Source: Desulfuromonas acetexigens (GTDB taxonomy: Bacteria; Desulfobacterota; Desulfuromonadia; Desulfuromonadales; Trichloromonadaceae). From it: a DNA stretch of 55,183 nucleotides. Below the pieces are notes generated by a model. The model saw only the letters and a program-made list of their open reading frames with translations, had not been told where the DNA came from and did no database searches. Position numbers and translations under genes: made by a program. Below are positions 31,869 to 41,176 of the stretch, piece after piece. The stretch's first letter is position 1; every line of letters starts with the position of its first letter. Where the stretch lies: positions 1-55,183 of the forward strand of contig NZ_FOJJ01000010.1 in NCBI RefSeq assembly GCF_900111775.1, in the 5' to 3' direction.

Positions 31869-32791
31869 TGGAAAACCAGGCCCTGGCGATGCTGCGCCGC
31901 CTCGACGAGACCCTGACCCGCGCCCTGAGCAAAGGGCTGCCCCGGGAAGGTCTGTACGGAACCTTCGCGGTCGATGCCCCGGAAGATCCGGAACTGGCCG
32001 GCATCGGCGAACGCCTGGCCCGCTTCCTGGCCATGCTCGACGAGGCCCAGCGCTACGCCGTCCGCCTGGCCGACGGCGATCTCTCGGCGACGACCGCCCG
32101 CGACAACATCCTGGCCATGCCCCTGAAGGCATTGCAGGCCGACCTCAAGCACCTCCTCTGGCAGACCGAACAAGTCGCCGCCGGGGATCTCAATCAGCAG
32201 GTTCATTTCCTCGGCGACTTCTCCGCTGCCTTCAACGGCATGATCCTCGCTTTACGGGAAAAACGACGCCTCGAAGAGCAGCTGCACACGGTCAACCAGA
32301 TTCTCGAAAAACAGGCCTCCACCGACGTCCTCACCGGCCTCTTCAACCGGCTCAAACTCGGCAGCCTGCTCGACGCCGAAATTACCCGGGCGCAGCGCTA
32401 CGCCACTCCCCTCGCCGTCATCCTCCTCGACATCGACCACTTCAAACGGATCAACGACACCCGCGGCCATCAGGTCGGCGACGACGTCCTGCGCGAGCTG
32501 GCCCAGCGCCTGGCCTCCAGCCTGCGCGCCTGCGACGCCGTCGCCCGCTGGGGCGGCGAGGAATTCCTCGTCATGCTCCCCAACTCCCCCCTTGCGGCCG
32601 GACGCGAGTGTGCGGAAAAACTGCGCGCCGCCGTCGCCGACTGTCCCTTTGCCGCCATGCCCCGAGTCACCGCCAGCTTCGGCGTCGCCGAACTGGAAAA
32701 AGGCGAACCGCGCGACACCCTGATCAACCGTGCCGACCAGGCCCTCTACCGGGCCAAGGACAAGGGCCGTAACCGCGTCGAATGCGCCTAA
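31868..32791 (+). CDS. Diguanylate cyclase (GGDEF), cytoplasmic
   Basis: This is a 307-aa protein. Residues ~60-125 resemble HAMP/phase-transfer helices (RLADGDLSATTARDN, VAAGDLNQQVHF), but no membrane helix is present. The GGDEF domain (~145-305) has the active site RWGGEEF and a product-inhibition I-site, RACD, five residues upstream. It should make cyclic di-GMP; some Geobacter GGDEF enzymes make cGAMP instead, and the selectivity residue cannot be judged here with certainty. The upstream V4R protein is the likely input. Confidence 0.88.
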   Translation: MENQALAMLRRLDETLTRALSKGLPREGLYGTFAVDAPEDPELAGIGERLARFLAMLDEAQRYAVRLADGDLSATTARDNILAMPLKALQADLKHLLWQTEQVAAGDLNQQVHFLGDFSAAFNGMILALREKRRLEEQLHTVNQILEKQASTDVLTGLFNRLKLGSLLDAEITRAQRYATPLAVILLDIDHFKRINDTRGHQVGDDVLRELAQRLASSLRACDAVARWGGEEFLVMLPNSPLAAGRECAEKLRAAVADCPFAAMPRVTASFGVAELEKGEPRDTLINRADQALYRAKDKGRNRVECA

Positions 32792-32845
32792 CCCAAGGTT
32801 GTCTTTCGCGGATAAATATGCTACCTTCGCTCATCTTCCCCGCAT

Positions 32846-32941
32846 GGGAGCAGGAAGTAGTCTGGTGACGCTCCCGGTCTTCAAAACCGGTGGGGGGCGT
32901 ATCCCGTCCCTGGTGAGTTCGATTCTCATTTGCTCCCGCCA
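32846..32941 (+). tRNA. selC: tRNA-Sec (anticodon TCA)
   Basis: This 96-nt tRNA has an acceptor stem GGGAGCA/TGCTCCC, encoded GCCA 3' end, anticodon stem CCGGT/ACCGG with the loop CTTCAAA (anticodon 32881-32883), a long variable arm (GGGGGGCGTATCCCGTCCC) and a T arm with GTTCGATTC. The architecture matches bacterial selenocysteine tRNA. The organism therefore makes selenoproteins; no selenoprotein gene or SECIS element was recognised in this window. Confidence 0.95.
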
Positions 32942-32947
32942 AACAAT

Positions 32948-32990
32948 AAAAACAGGCAGTTATGCGCGACACGCATAGCTGCCTGTTTTT
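32948..32990. terminator. Bidirectional intrinsic terminator
   Basis: AAAAACAGGCAG/CTGCCTGTTTTT with inner TATGCG/CGCATA. It serves the tRNA-Sec on plus and the cytochrome operon, whose last gene ends at 33045, on minus. Confidence 0.9.
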
Positions 32991-33044
32991 ATTTCTGCCA
33001 CCGGAAAAACAAACCGAGTAAAAGCGCGGCTGCCCTCAGATTTG

Positions 33045-35246
33045 TTATCGCCGGCAACTGTTTGCGGAAAAGGCCTGAGCGCGGGACGACCGCACATAGG
33101 CAAGGGCGTCATCAAGGGGGAGCGGGGGTGCGTAGAGATAGCCCTGAGCGGTTCGGCAGCCTGCATTCAGCAGGTAGTCGTTCTGGAACTGGGTTTCTAC
33201 CCCTTCGGCGATGAAATTAAGGCGCAACCCCCTGGCGATGGATAAGATAGCGTCAATAATGGTCGTGTCGGTGCTGCTTTCAGAAAGGTTGGTCACAAAA
33301 CTCCGGTCGATTTTGACGGTGTGCAACGGCAGAGTATGCAGATAGCTCAGGGATGAATAGCCCTTGCCAAAATCATCCACGGCAATGGTGACCCCGGCCT
33401 CGGCCAACCGTGTGAGGGCTTGCATGGACGTATTCATGTCCTGGATGAGACTGTTTTCGGTAATTTCGATTTCGAGAAAAGAACTATCGAGACGATGTTC
33501 GCGAATGGTGTCAAAAAGGCCTTGGGTAAAACCTTCCATTCCCAGTTGTTGTGGTGAAACGTTCATAGCGATGCGCAGATCTTCATAACCACGCTTTTTG
33601 AACTCGAGCGCATCCCGGCAAATTTGACGGATGACCCAAGTGCCAAGGCGACAGACGAGTCTGGATTGTTCGACGACCGGCATGAATTCGGCAGGAAGCA
33701 AAAAACCCCGCCGTGGATGCGCCCAGCGGATCAGGGCTTCAAGAGAGCGAACGCGGCCGCTTTGCAGGTCGATCTGGGGTTGGTAATAGAGGCGAAGTTC
33801 GTCATTGGCCAACGCCCGATGGATGCCGTTTTCAATCTCCATGTGATAACAGGGGCTGGAGTCCATTTCCGGCAGATAGCAGTAAAAGCCGTTCCGCCCC
33901 CGTTCCTTGACCTGATACATGGCGGAATCGGCATGTCTTAACAGAAGCTGCATGGTTTCGCCATGATCCGGATAGACGGCGCAGCCCGCACTGAAGCTGA
34001 CCCGGATCTCATGCCCTTGCACCTGAAAGGGCTCGTCGAACAGGGATTGGATTTTGTACCAGATGGTTCTGGCATCTCTGACGTGTTTGATGTGCGGCAA
34101 GAGCAGATTGAATTCGTCGCCGCTGATGCGCGCCAGCGTGTCACAGTCGCGCAGGCAGCTCTTGACCCGGGAGGCGACGTTTTGCAACAGTTCATCGCCG
34201 ACCGGATGCCCATAGCTGTCGTTGATGAGCTTGAACCGGTCAAGATCCAGATACATTACCGCCAGCTTTTGATCAAGACGGCGAGCCTGACGGAGAGCCA
34301 CCTGCAACCGGTCATGGAAGAGATTCCGGTTCGGCAATTTGGTCAGCTGATCATGGTTGAGATGGTAATTGCGTAGAGTTTCCGCCTGTTTTCGTTCACT
34401 GATATCGCGGATAATGCCATAGATCCCCATTATTGGCTTGGGGTCCGGCAGCTCAACGGGCAGAGCCCAGACTTCAACGTCCCGGGGAACCGTTCCGCTT
34501 GGAGTACGCAAACGCAGTTCGACGGGGGACTCGGCATGTTCTCCCTTTTTGAGCTTTTGCAGGAAAAGAGCGGCCCCGGGTTGGTCTTCTTCAAAGATGA
34601 AATCAAAGAAGGGCGCACCCATCAGCTCTTGGATGTCCAGGCCGAAATAGTGTTTAGCGCGCTCATTGACAAAGATCAACCGGCCCTGATCGTCGAGCAT
34701 GAAAATCAGGTCGGGAGAGTGGTTGATAAGGTAACGGTGAAGCACCTCGCTGCATTGAATGTGTTTTTGAACACGCAGGTAGTGCTTTTGCCGGCGCCAA
34801 TTATCCAAGGTGCGCGCCACGGTCTCTAGTAGAACTTCCGGGGCACAGCCCTTGGCAAGAAAATCCTTGGCCCCGTTACGCAGAGCCCTTGTCGCCTGTT
34901 CAAAGGTGGATTCCCCACTGTAAATGATCACATTGGTATCGATATCTTGGGAAACGATTTCATCCAATATCTTTTGTCCGGAGATGTCGGGAAGGTTCAG
35001 ATCCAGAAGAACCAGACTGAAGTCGTGTTCGGCCAGAAGGGTGAGAGCCTCACGACCGGTCGCGGCACATTCCACCTGGTATCCGGCTAGCGAAAGGATC
35101 TCATTGACCGTATCACGCAATCGCGGTTCATCATCGACTACCAGAATCGGCAAATGATACGACGACGGCGGAAGGCAGTTGGCGATAAATCCCTCGCAAA
35201 ATTCTTCTATGGCAGGGTTCTTGGCCAGACTGTCAGGCTCATACAT
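33045..35246 (-). CDS. REC-PAS-GGDEF-EAL response regulator
   Basis: This is a 733-aa protein counted from MYEPDSL, where GGAGGGG precedes the ATG. The domains are: receiver (~33-150) with LVVDDEP, phospho-acceptor Asp in LLDLNLP and Lys in FLAKGC; PAS (~170-295); GGDEF (~305-465) with the variant SGDEF; EAL (~480-725) with EALIRW, NVSPQQL, EITEN, DDFGKGYSS, KIDRSFV and EGVET. The EAL ligands look complete, so cyclic-di-GMP hydrolysis is likely; cyclase activity is possible with SGDEF. It is the last gene of the cytochrome operon, after the HAMP membrane protein. Confidence 0.9.
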   Translation of the reverse strand: MYEPDSLAKNPAIEEFCEGFIANCLPPSSYHLPILVVDDEPRLRDTVNEILSLAGYQVECAATGREALTLLAEHDFSLVLLDLNLPDISGQKILDEIVSQDIDTNVIIYSGESTFEQATRALRNGAKDFLAKGCAPEVLLETVARTLDNWRRQKHYLRVQKHIQCSEVLHRYLINHSPDLIFMLDDQGRLIFVNERAKHYFGLDIQELMGAPFFDFIFEEDQPGAALFLQKLKKGEHAESPVELRLRTPSGTVPRDVEVWALPVELPDPKPIMGIYGIIRDISERKQAETLRNYHLNHDQLTKLPNRNLFHDRLQVALRQARRLDQKLAVMYLDLDRFKLINDSYGHPVGDELLQNVASRVKSCLRDCDTLARISGDEFNLLLPHIKHVRDARTIWYKIQSLFDEPFQVQGHEIRVSFSAGCAVYPDHGETMQLLLRHADSAMYQVKERGRNGFYCYLPEMDSSPCYHMEIENGIHRALANDELRLYYQPQIDLQSGRVRSLEALIRWAHPRRGFLLPAEFMPVVEQSRLVCRLGTWVIRQICRDALEFKKRGYEDLRIAMNVSPQQLGMEGFTQGLFDTIREHRLDSSFLEIEITENSLIQDMNTSMQALTRLAEAGVTIAVDDFGKGYSSLSYLHTLPLHTVKIDRSFVTNLSESSTDTTIIDAILSIARGLRLNFIAEGVETQFQNDYLLNAGCRTAQGYLYAPPLPLDDALAYVRSSRAQAFSANSCRR

Positions 35247-35293
35247 GATGTTCCCCTCCATTTCCTGAAAAAATAACGACATTCCAACCTGAC

Positions 35294-35854
35294 TCAAATC
35301 TTGATATTGCCGATCTGTGTCTGCAGCTGCTGGTGGACTCCCTTCAGATCCTGCTGATGAATGACGGTACCGGGCTGACACAAGGCCTCAAGCTTTTCCA
35401 GCTCGGTTTGGGCATGGGCGATTCTCCCGCGAAAATCTTCAAGCAAGGCATTGGTCTGGGCTGCCAATAAGGTCGCCTGATCTCCCTCACGCAGTTTGAT
35501 CCGCACCGTCAGATCGGCGGTGTCGACCACTTTTTTCAGGTCCGCTTCTATTCGATAGAGAGCACCGGCGTAGCTTTTCGGGAAAAAGAGACTGGCGAGC
35601 ACACCGCAGCCCAGGCTGACAACAAAAGACAAACCAACCACCGGGAGGAGCAAGTCGAGAAAATTTCTCGCCTTGATGTGGAACATTTTAAAGGAAGACT
35701 CGATCTCCTGGTTGGCGAGCTGGAAATAGACCGCGCTACTGATAAAAAGACAGACAAACAAAATGCTGCTGATGCCGAATATCATCCGGAACTGAATCTT
35801 CCGGTTTACGGATAAATTCAATAGTTTCCGCTTATAAGGTCGTTTGTCTTGCAT
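35294..35854 (-). CDS. HAMP-like membrane signalling protein
   Basis: This is a 186-aa protein. Two helices (residues ~27-47 and ~70-93) enclose only a short periplasmic loop; then comes a HAMP-like region (YRIEADLKKVVDTADLTVRIKLREGDQ) and a coiled coil (~125-160). There is no kinase, cyclase or methyl-accepting output domain. It lies 47 bp upstream of the REC-PAS-GGDEF-EAL gene in the same operon and probably relays a signal by contact with a partner. Start MQDKRP at 35854 follows GGAG. Confidence 0.72.
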   Translation of the reverse strand: MQDKRPYKRKLLNLSVNRKIQFRMIFGISSILFVCLFISSAVYFQLANQEIESSFKMFHIKARNFLDLLLPVVGLSFVVSLGCGVLASLFFPKSYAGALYRIEADLKKVVDTADLTVRIKLREGDQATLLAAQTNALLEDFRGRIAHAQTELEKLEALCQPGTVIHQQDLKGVHQQLQTQIGNIKI

Positions 35855-35902
35855 CGTCAAACTCCAGGAAAGAGAAGATGTTCAACGGCAGCGCAATCCG
35901 GC

Positions 35903-36886
35903 TCAATCAAACATGGTGCTAAGTGAACTGTTTTTGTATTTGTAATGGCAGGCGACGCACAGTTTGGTCTTGACCGTTTCCCGTACCAGGTTTTTCGCGA
36001 CGGAGCCGTGCGGCGCATGGCAGGTAACGCAGGTCAGCATCCCCTCAATGGTCGGGAGCTCCTTGGGGATATGAACATCTTTACCGCCGTAGAGACGAAC
36101 CGGATGGGACGCCCCCAGCGTCGATTCCGGGTGACAGCCATAGCAGGAACCGATCGCCAGGTCTTCGCGGGACCGGAGCGGGGGATGCTTGGTTACCGCC
36201 TGAAGTTTCCCGTCCCGAAGCTTTTCATCTTCAAGGGAAATCCCTTCCAACGCCTGCAATTCAACCCACCCCCAGACCGGCGCGGTCGTTTGCCAAGAGA
36301 TAAAAACGGTTTTCCCGTCGCGAAAGACCGCGGTATTTTTGACAAGGTCGCGTAGCGCCGGCGATTCTGCCGGCGAAATTTCGTGGGAACCGTCGTTTTT
36401 CGCCTCCCCCATTTCATCTGGAAGCAGACCCAGCCAGAGGCCGGCGTCATATTCTCCGGTCTTCCCATCGGGCTCCTGTTGGCTGAGAACGATGCGAAAC
36501 CGGTACGCGGAATTCATGTTCAGAAAGGGGATGCTGATCACATGATCCAGCTGTGGGCCACCCTCGACCGAAAACTTCTGTAGTTTGCGCCAAAGGTTGT
36601 TTTGATTGACTGCGGTTCCGGTAATCGCACCTCGGGCCGTGCCATTGGAAGGCTCCGGCCAGACCGCGCCCTCGGCGAGATGACAGACTACGCACTGCTT
36701 TTCCCAGAACGGGCTGTGCATCTGCTTGTTCTTCATCCCTTCTTCATAAATCGTGACGTGACAGCGAATACATTCCTGACCGAGCAGGGCACTTGTCTGG
36801 TTGTTCAAAGCGGCAATCAGAACGTTGTCAAACGACAGCAGCCCGGCCCCTGCCGCCAGTAAAATGCCCCAATATTTCCAATTCAT
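35903..36886 (-). CDS. Pentaheme c-type cytochrome with a beta-sandwich insert
   Basis: This is a 327-aa exported protein starting MNWKYWGILLAAGAGLLS. It has five CxxCH motifs: CIRCH and CVVCH near the N-terminus, CYGCH, CVTCH and CVACH in the last 90 residues. Between them, residues ~85-230 form a beta-rich domain (LDHVISIPFLNMNSAYRFRIVLSQQEPDGKTG; VFISWQTTAPVWGWVELQ) like a fibronectin or DOMON fold. The hemes would carry electrons in the periplasm. It sits between the NHL protein and the HAMP protein. No named homologue is recognised. Confidence 0.85.
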   Translation of the reverse strand: MNWKYWGILLAAGAGLLSFDNVLIAALNNQTSALLGQECIRCHVTIYEEGMKNKQMHSPFWEKQCVVCHLAEGAVWPEPSNGTARGAITGTAVNQNNLWRKLQKFSVEGGPQLDHVISIPFLNMNSAYRFRIVLSQQEPDGKTGEYDAGLWLGLLPDEMGEAKNDGSHEISPAESPALRDLVKNTAVFRDGKTVFISWQTTAPVWGWVELQALEGISLEDEKLRDGKLQAVTKHPPLRSREDLAIGSCYGCHPESTLGASHPVRLYGGKDVHIPKELPTIEGMLTCVTCHAPHGSVAKNLVRETVKTKLCVACHYKYKNSSLSTMFD

Positions 36887-36933
36887 AGTCAACACTGCCT
36901 AGGTTTGTGAACACGTGTCAGGGGCGATGGCCT

Positions 36934-37833
36934 TCAGTCTTCCAGGATGTTGAACACCTGCACCCGGTTGTTATTCCTGTCGGCGACGACCAGGGTTCCC
37001 TGCTCGTTGATGCAGATCTGTGCCGGATAGAAAAATTGTCCATCTTCCCAGCCCATGCCGAATTTCCGCCCCTTGAAGCTGCCATCCCCCCCGACCACGG
37101 CCAAGCCGCTGCCGTACTGATCGACCAGATAGAGGTCGCCCCGGCCGTCACTCGCGAGACTGGTCGCAAAGTTCACGTATTCCTTCAGGTCGCCATTCAA
37201 CAACGCAAAGGATTGGGCGTCCGGGGCCGCCAGGTAAAGGGCCCCGGCCACGCTGTCCAAGAGATAGATGCCCCCCTGCGGACTCAGAGCCAGATCGGAA
37301 AAAAAGCCGTAGCCCTCGGGGAACGGGAGGTGCCGAACATAGCTCGCACTCGGGTCGAGAACCAGAACCCGCTCCGAGAGGATGTCCAGCAGGTAGATAT
37401 TCCCCGCGCTGTCCAGCTTGAAGCTGCGCGGGACAAACGCGCTGGGTGCGGGCAGCCCCTTGGGTTCGACCTTTCCTTGCACTTCCCCGCTCCGACCGAC
37501 CTTGACGATCTCACGGGTTTTCCCGTTCAGCAGATAAATGTCACCGGCCGTGGTGGTCTGGAGCGTCAGCGGCACCATCTCCGGCAGGGGGAAGACCGCC
37601 TCCGGGGTCAGGCTCTGCGCGGTCAGGGCGTAACGCACGAGCCGGTTGTTGGCCGTATCGGCGACCACAATCGATTTGTCGTTACAAGCGACCCCCTCGG
37701 GAAGCTTGAGGGCCAGATTCGCTCCATCGGCATAGAGGGTTGTCTGGTGCTTGATCTTTGCCGCCGAGACCGGCGCGGCAACGAGAACCCCGAGAAGACA
37801 GACAATGATTTTATGAATGGATGATTGGCGCAT
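36934..37833 (-). CDS. Exported NHL-repeat beta-propeller protein
   Basis: This is a 299-aa protein from MRQSSIHKIIVCLLGVLVAAPVSA (signal peptide); CGGAGAT precedes the ATG. Six NHL-like blades can be followed (VVADTANNRLVRY, IYLLNGKTREIVKVG, IYLLDILSERVLVLD, IYLLDSVAGALYL, LYLVDQYGSGLAVVG, LVVADRNNNRVQVFN). NHL propellers are protein-protein interaction scaffolds. Similar proteins accompany multiheme cytochromes in Geobacter electron transfer clusters. It overlaps no neighbour; the 16-heme cytochrome gene ends 4 bp upstream. Confidence 0.82.
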   Translation of the reverse strand: MRQSSIHKIIVCLLGVLVAAPVSAAKIKHQTTLYADGANLALKLPEGVACNDKSIVVADTANNRLVRYALTAQSLTPEAVFPLPEMVPLTLQTTTAGDIYLLNGKTREIVKVGRSGEVQGKVEPKGLPAPSAFVPRSFKLDSAGNIYLLDILSERVLVLDPSASYVRHLPFPEGYGFFSDLALSPQGGIYLLDSVAGALYLAAPDAQSFALLNGDLKEYVNFATSLASDGRGDLYLVDQYGSGLAVVGGDGSFKGRKFGMGWEDGQFFYPAQICINEQGTLVVADRNNNRVQVFNILED

Positions 37834-37837
37834 AGAT

Positions 37838-39112
37838 TTATCTCCGATACTTCGTATGGCATTGAACGCAAAGCGTCTGGACATCCGAATAGTAAAGAAA
37901 CTTCACATATTCCGTGCCATGGGTTCGGTGACAGCTGAGACAATCGAGAGAGAGATTCCGATTCCGCGGATCAACGACTTCGTCGCCGAGCGGGTGGCTG
38001 GAATGGGTCTGCCAATCGTGGCATTGGGCACAGCTGGCGATAGAGGAAGCCTCTTTTTGCAAAAAGACATTGTCCGAGGCGTGCGGGGAATGGCAGACCG
38101 TGCACTCCCCATCGTGGATCGGCTGATGTTTGGTCTGTGACCGTTCCTGCCGAGCCAAAGTATCGGCATGGCATTGGCCGCAGACGACCAGCATCTTGTC
38201 TTTGAGCAGCCCCGGCTCGGACGAGGCGTGGGGGGTGTGGCAGTTGATGCAGCCGGTTTTGTCCACCAGCGGCCAGTGCAGGCGGTTTTTGCCGAAGGCG
38301 GTGTTGACCATCTCGTAGTGACACCCTTGGCAGAGTTCGAAACTTGATTTTTTCACTGCGAAAGGCTGGGCGGATTCCGGTTCGTTGTGGCACTGAGAAC
38401 ACATCTGGTTTTTGATCGGCGCATGCACGTGATCCGCCAGAATCGCTCCGGAATTGGAGCCATGGGGGTCGTGGCAGGTGCTGCACCGGGCCTGCTCAAC
38501 CGGGTAGTTCATGTGTTTTTTCTTGAAGGTGGCGCCATCGGTCTTGTGGCAGTCGAGGCACAAGGCAGGGTCTTGTTTGGTCAACAGCCCGGTATTCTCT
38601 GCCGAGGCGTGAGGGGTGTGGCAGCCGAGGCAGTCCTTCTTCACCGGGCTGTGTCCAAACTTATTGGAGGCGATTTTTTCTCCCAACTCCTTGTGGCACT
38701 CGAAGCAGAGGGCGCTGCCGCCCCGGAGGAGGTTCGCCGGATTCTCGGACGAATGGGGATCGTGGCAGGCGACGCACTTCCCTTCGCCGACCACCTGATG
38801 CACGCTTTTCGCGCCGGTCGGCACCACACTGTCGTGGCAGTTGTAGCAGATCGCATTGGCATCCCCGGACAACAACATGCCGTGGTTCGAGGCATGGGGG
38901 TTATGGCAGCCCGAGCACTCCCCTTTCGCCAGGGGGGTATGAACATGCTTGGCATTCAACTTGCCGCTGAACGCCGCATGACAGCTCAGGCAGAGTTTGC
39001 CGCCGGCCCCCGGCTTGAGCTTGAACGGGCCTTCCGCGCCGGCAACGGTTGCAATGAAGCTAAGGCACAGCCCGGCCAGAAATACGATGGTGAGGATCTT
39101 CCGAAGTCTCAT
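37838..39112 (-). CDS. 16-heme c-type cytochrome
   Basis: This is a 424-aa periplasmic protein with signal peptide MRLRKILTIVFLAGLCLSFIATVAGA and 16 CxxCH motifs, arranged as repeated pairs of about 45-50 residues with CHxPHAS-type distal histidines (doubled-CxxCH cytochrome family). GGGGGAG precedes the start. The even spacing suggests a linear heme chain. It lies 9 bp downstream of the 26-heme gene and shares its repeat style, so the two probably arose by duplication or extension. Confidence 0.92.
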   Translation of the reverse strand: MRLRKILTIVFLAGLCLSFIATVAGAEGPFKLKPGAGGKLCLSCHAAFSGKLNAKHVHTPLAKGECSGCHNPHASNHGMLLSGDANAICYNCHDSVVPTGAKSVHQVVGEGKCVACHDPHSSENPANLLRGGSALCFECHKELGEKIASNKFGHSPVKKDCLGCHTPHASAENTGLLTKQDPALCLDCHKTDGATFKKKHMNYPVEQARCSTCHDPHGSNSGAILADHVHAPIKNQMCSQCHNEPESAQPFAVKKSSFELCQGCHYEMVNTAFGKNRLHWPLVDKTGCINCHTPHASSEPGLLKDKMLVVCGQCHADTLARQERSQTKHQPIHDGECTVCHSPHASDNVFLQKEASSIASCAQCHDWQTHSSHPLGDEVVDPRNRNLSLDCLSCHRTHGTEYVKFLYYSDVQTLCVQCHTKYRR

Positions 39113-39121
39113 AGCTCCCCC

Positions 39122-41110
39122 TTACTCCTTTCCAACAATGTGACACTCATCGCACGATCTGGCGACGAAAGGAGCATGCATAGTCGGTTTGAAATATTTA
39201 GGATCTTTCGAAGCGTGCGGGTCGTGACATTTCATGCAGTTCATCACTTCGGCGGCAATCCCTAGATGCGCTTTCTGGAACGAGTCGGCCCCGGCATCGT
39301 GACACTCGGCGCACAAGGCCTGAAGAGGCAGGGTCAGCAACTTCTCCAGGCTGGAGGTGTGGGATTGGTGACAGCGCTGGCAATCCCGTTCCGCCGGGGA
39401 ATGTTTCTTTTCTGCGGCCATCTTGGTTTTCAGTTCGTCATGGCAGGCCAGACAGAGGTCGGGACTGTTGGCCAGAAGCAGCGATTTGAGCTTGGACTGG
39501 TGCGGGTTGTGACAGCCGCTGCACTGACCGGCACGAGCCGGTTCATGCTGCACCGAGGCGGCATTCATCCGCTGCGCGAAGTCGCTGTGGCAGGAAGAGC
39601 AGAGCTCGTTCTGCGGCGTGGTCGTCATCCCTTCGTGATTGCTGGCATGGGGATCGTGACAGGTCATGCACTCGCCTTCCGCATAAGGGTCGTGAATCGT
39701 CGCCGATTCCTCCTTGAACAGGCTCTTGTCATGACAGGTCGCACAGAGTTTTTCCCCCTGGGATTTGAGCAACTGGGGATTATCCGCGCCGTGGCCCAGG
39801 TGACAGGCCGTACATTGTCCGCTCTGCACCGGTTTATGGACGTTGGAACGAAGAAACTCCCCTTGCAGCCCGGAATGGCAGGCATAGCAGACGGCGTCGG
39901 GACGCCCCGCCAGCATGTGCTCCGCGCTCGACCCGTGGGGGTTGTGACAACTGGTACACTGACTTTCCGTGAAGGGGCTGTGTTGATTCTTGTTTTTATC
40001 CCCGTTTTTGCGCGTGCTTTCGTGGCATTGGTAGCACAGATCCCCCTCGCGGCTGTTCAGCAGCCCTGCGAAGGACGCTGAATGGGCGGCGTGACAGGAA
40101 CGACAGCCCGTTTCGCTGTCGACCGGAGCATGGGGGAAGCGGCTGTTTTTGCTGATGTTTTCATGACACTGAAAACAGAGGTCATTGCCTGAGCCGGCCA
40201 GAAGAGTCTTATGGTCCGAGGTATGCGGGTCATGGCAGGAGAGGCACTCGCCCTTTTGGAACGGGGCATGTTGAACCGCGCCGCTCCCTTCCATAGAATC
40301 CTGATCGTGGCAGTTGAGGCAGAGCTTTTCCGCGGTGTCCTGCAGAGCAAAAGGATTCTGGCCCGTGGCAGGCAGATGGCAGGAATCGCACTCCGCCTCG
40401 GCCACCGGGCTGTGCAGACTCCCCCGCAGCAGTTGCAGACCCTCTGAGCTGTGGGGATCATGACAGGTCGTGCAGTCGGCAGTTTCCACGGGATAGGCGC
40501 CATGGGCCTTCTTGAATCCTGATGCCTTGCTGTCGTGGCAGTCGAGACAGAGTTTATCCGGGGCGGTGTTGAGCAGATTCACCTCCGCGGAATAATGCGG
40601 TTGATGGCAGGCAAGACACCCCTTCTCCTTGATCACACCATGAACATTCTTTTTCATATAACGGCTCTGATCATGGCAGGTGAAGCACATCGCCGTCCCC
40701 TCGGCCGCCAGGAGATTGGGCGAGTCGGAGGCATGGGGGTTGTGGCAGGAGGCACACTTCCCCCGGCGCAGGGCGGTATGGACACCGGTTTTCTGGTCGA
40801 GATTGAAATCTTCCTGCTTGTGGCAGCGGAAGCAGAGCTTACTTCCGTCTTCGACCAGCAACAGTTTGCCGACAATGCCATGGGACAGATGGCAGTCCTG
40901 ACAGCCGCCGTTTTTGACGCCCGGGTGCTGGTATTTCATGCCCAGGTATTTTTTTGAAAAATCACCGTGGCAGTCGACGCACTCTTTTTTCTTGAATTCC
41001 CGAGCGGCCCGAGCGTTGTCGGGGGAGGCCAGGAGCAGGGCAAGAATGCCGCAGAAAAACAGCAGAATTCCCCGGGTACAATGCAAAGATCGAGAGTTTT
41101 TCGTCATCAT
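39122..41110 (-). CDS. 26-heme c-type cytochrome
   Basis: This is a 662-aa exported protein with signal peptide (GILLFFCGILALLLASPDNARA) and 26 CxxCH motifs by direct count, nearly one heme per 25 residues. The motifs alternate as C(L/Y/F)xCH...C(x)SCHDPH(A/S)S in ~50-residue units, the doubled-CxxCH pattern. No other domain is present. Such a protein would form an extended heme wire spanning the periplasm or the outer surface. It is adjacent to the PPIase, porin and filament cytochrome genes. Not matched to a named cytochrome. Confidence 0.92.
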   Translation of the reverse strand: MMTKNSRSLHCTRGILLFFCGILALLLASPDNARAAREFKKKECVDCHGDFSKKYLGMKYQHPGVKNGGCQDCHLSHGIVGKLLLVEDGSKLCFRCHKQEDFNLDQKTGVHTALRRGKCASCHNPHASDSPNLLAAEGTAMCFTCHDQSRYMKKNVHGVIKEKGCLACHQPHYSAEVNLLNTAPDKLCLDCHDSKASGFKKAHGAYPVETADCTTCHDPHSSEGLQLLRGSLHSPVAEAECDSCHLPATGQNPFALQDTAEKLCLNCHDQDSMEGSGAVQHAPFQKGECLSCHDPHTSDHKTLLAGSGNDLCFQCHENISKNSRFPHAPVDSETGCRSCHAAHSASFAGLLNSREGDLCYQCHESTRKNGDKNKNQHSPFTESQCTSCHNPHGSSAEHMLAGRPDAVCYACHSGLQGEFLRSNVHKPVQSGQCTACHLGHGADNPQLLKSQGEKLCATCHDKSLFKEESATIHDPYAEGECMTCHDPHASNHEGMTTTPQNELCSSCHSDFAQRMNAASVQHEPARAGQCSGCHNPHQSKLKSLLLANSPDLCLACHDELKTKMAAEKKHSPAERDCQRCHQSHTSSLEKLLTLPLQALCAECHDAGADSFQKAHLGIAAEVMNCMKCHDPHASKDPKYFKPTMHAPFVARSCDECHIVGKE

Positions 41111-41176
41111 GGCAACTCCATTAATGATGAATCCATACAGCGTAGAACCAAATGAATCGTCGGCCGCAACCGTCGA

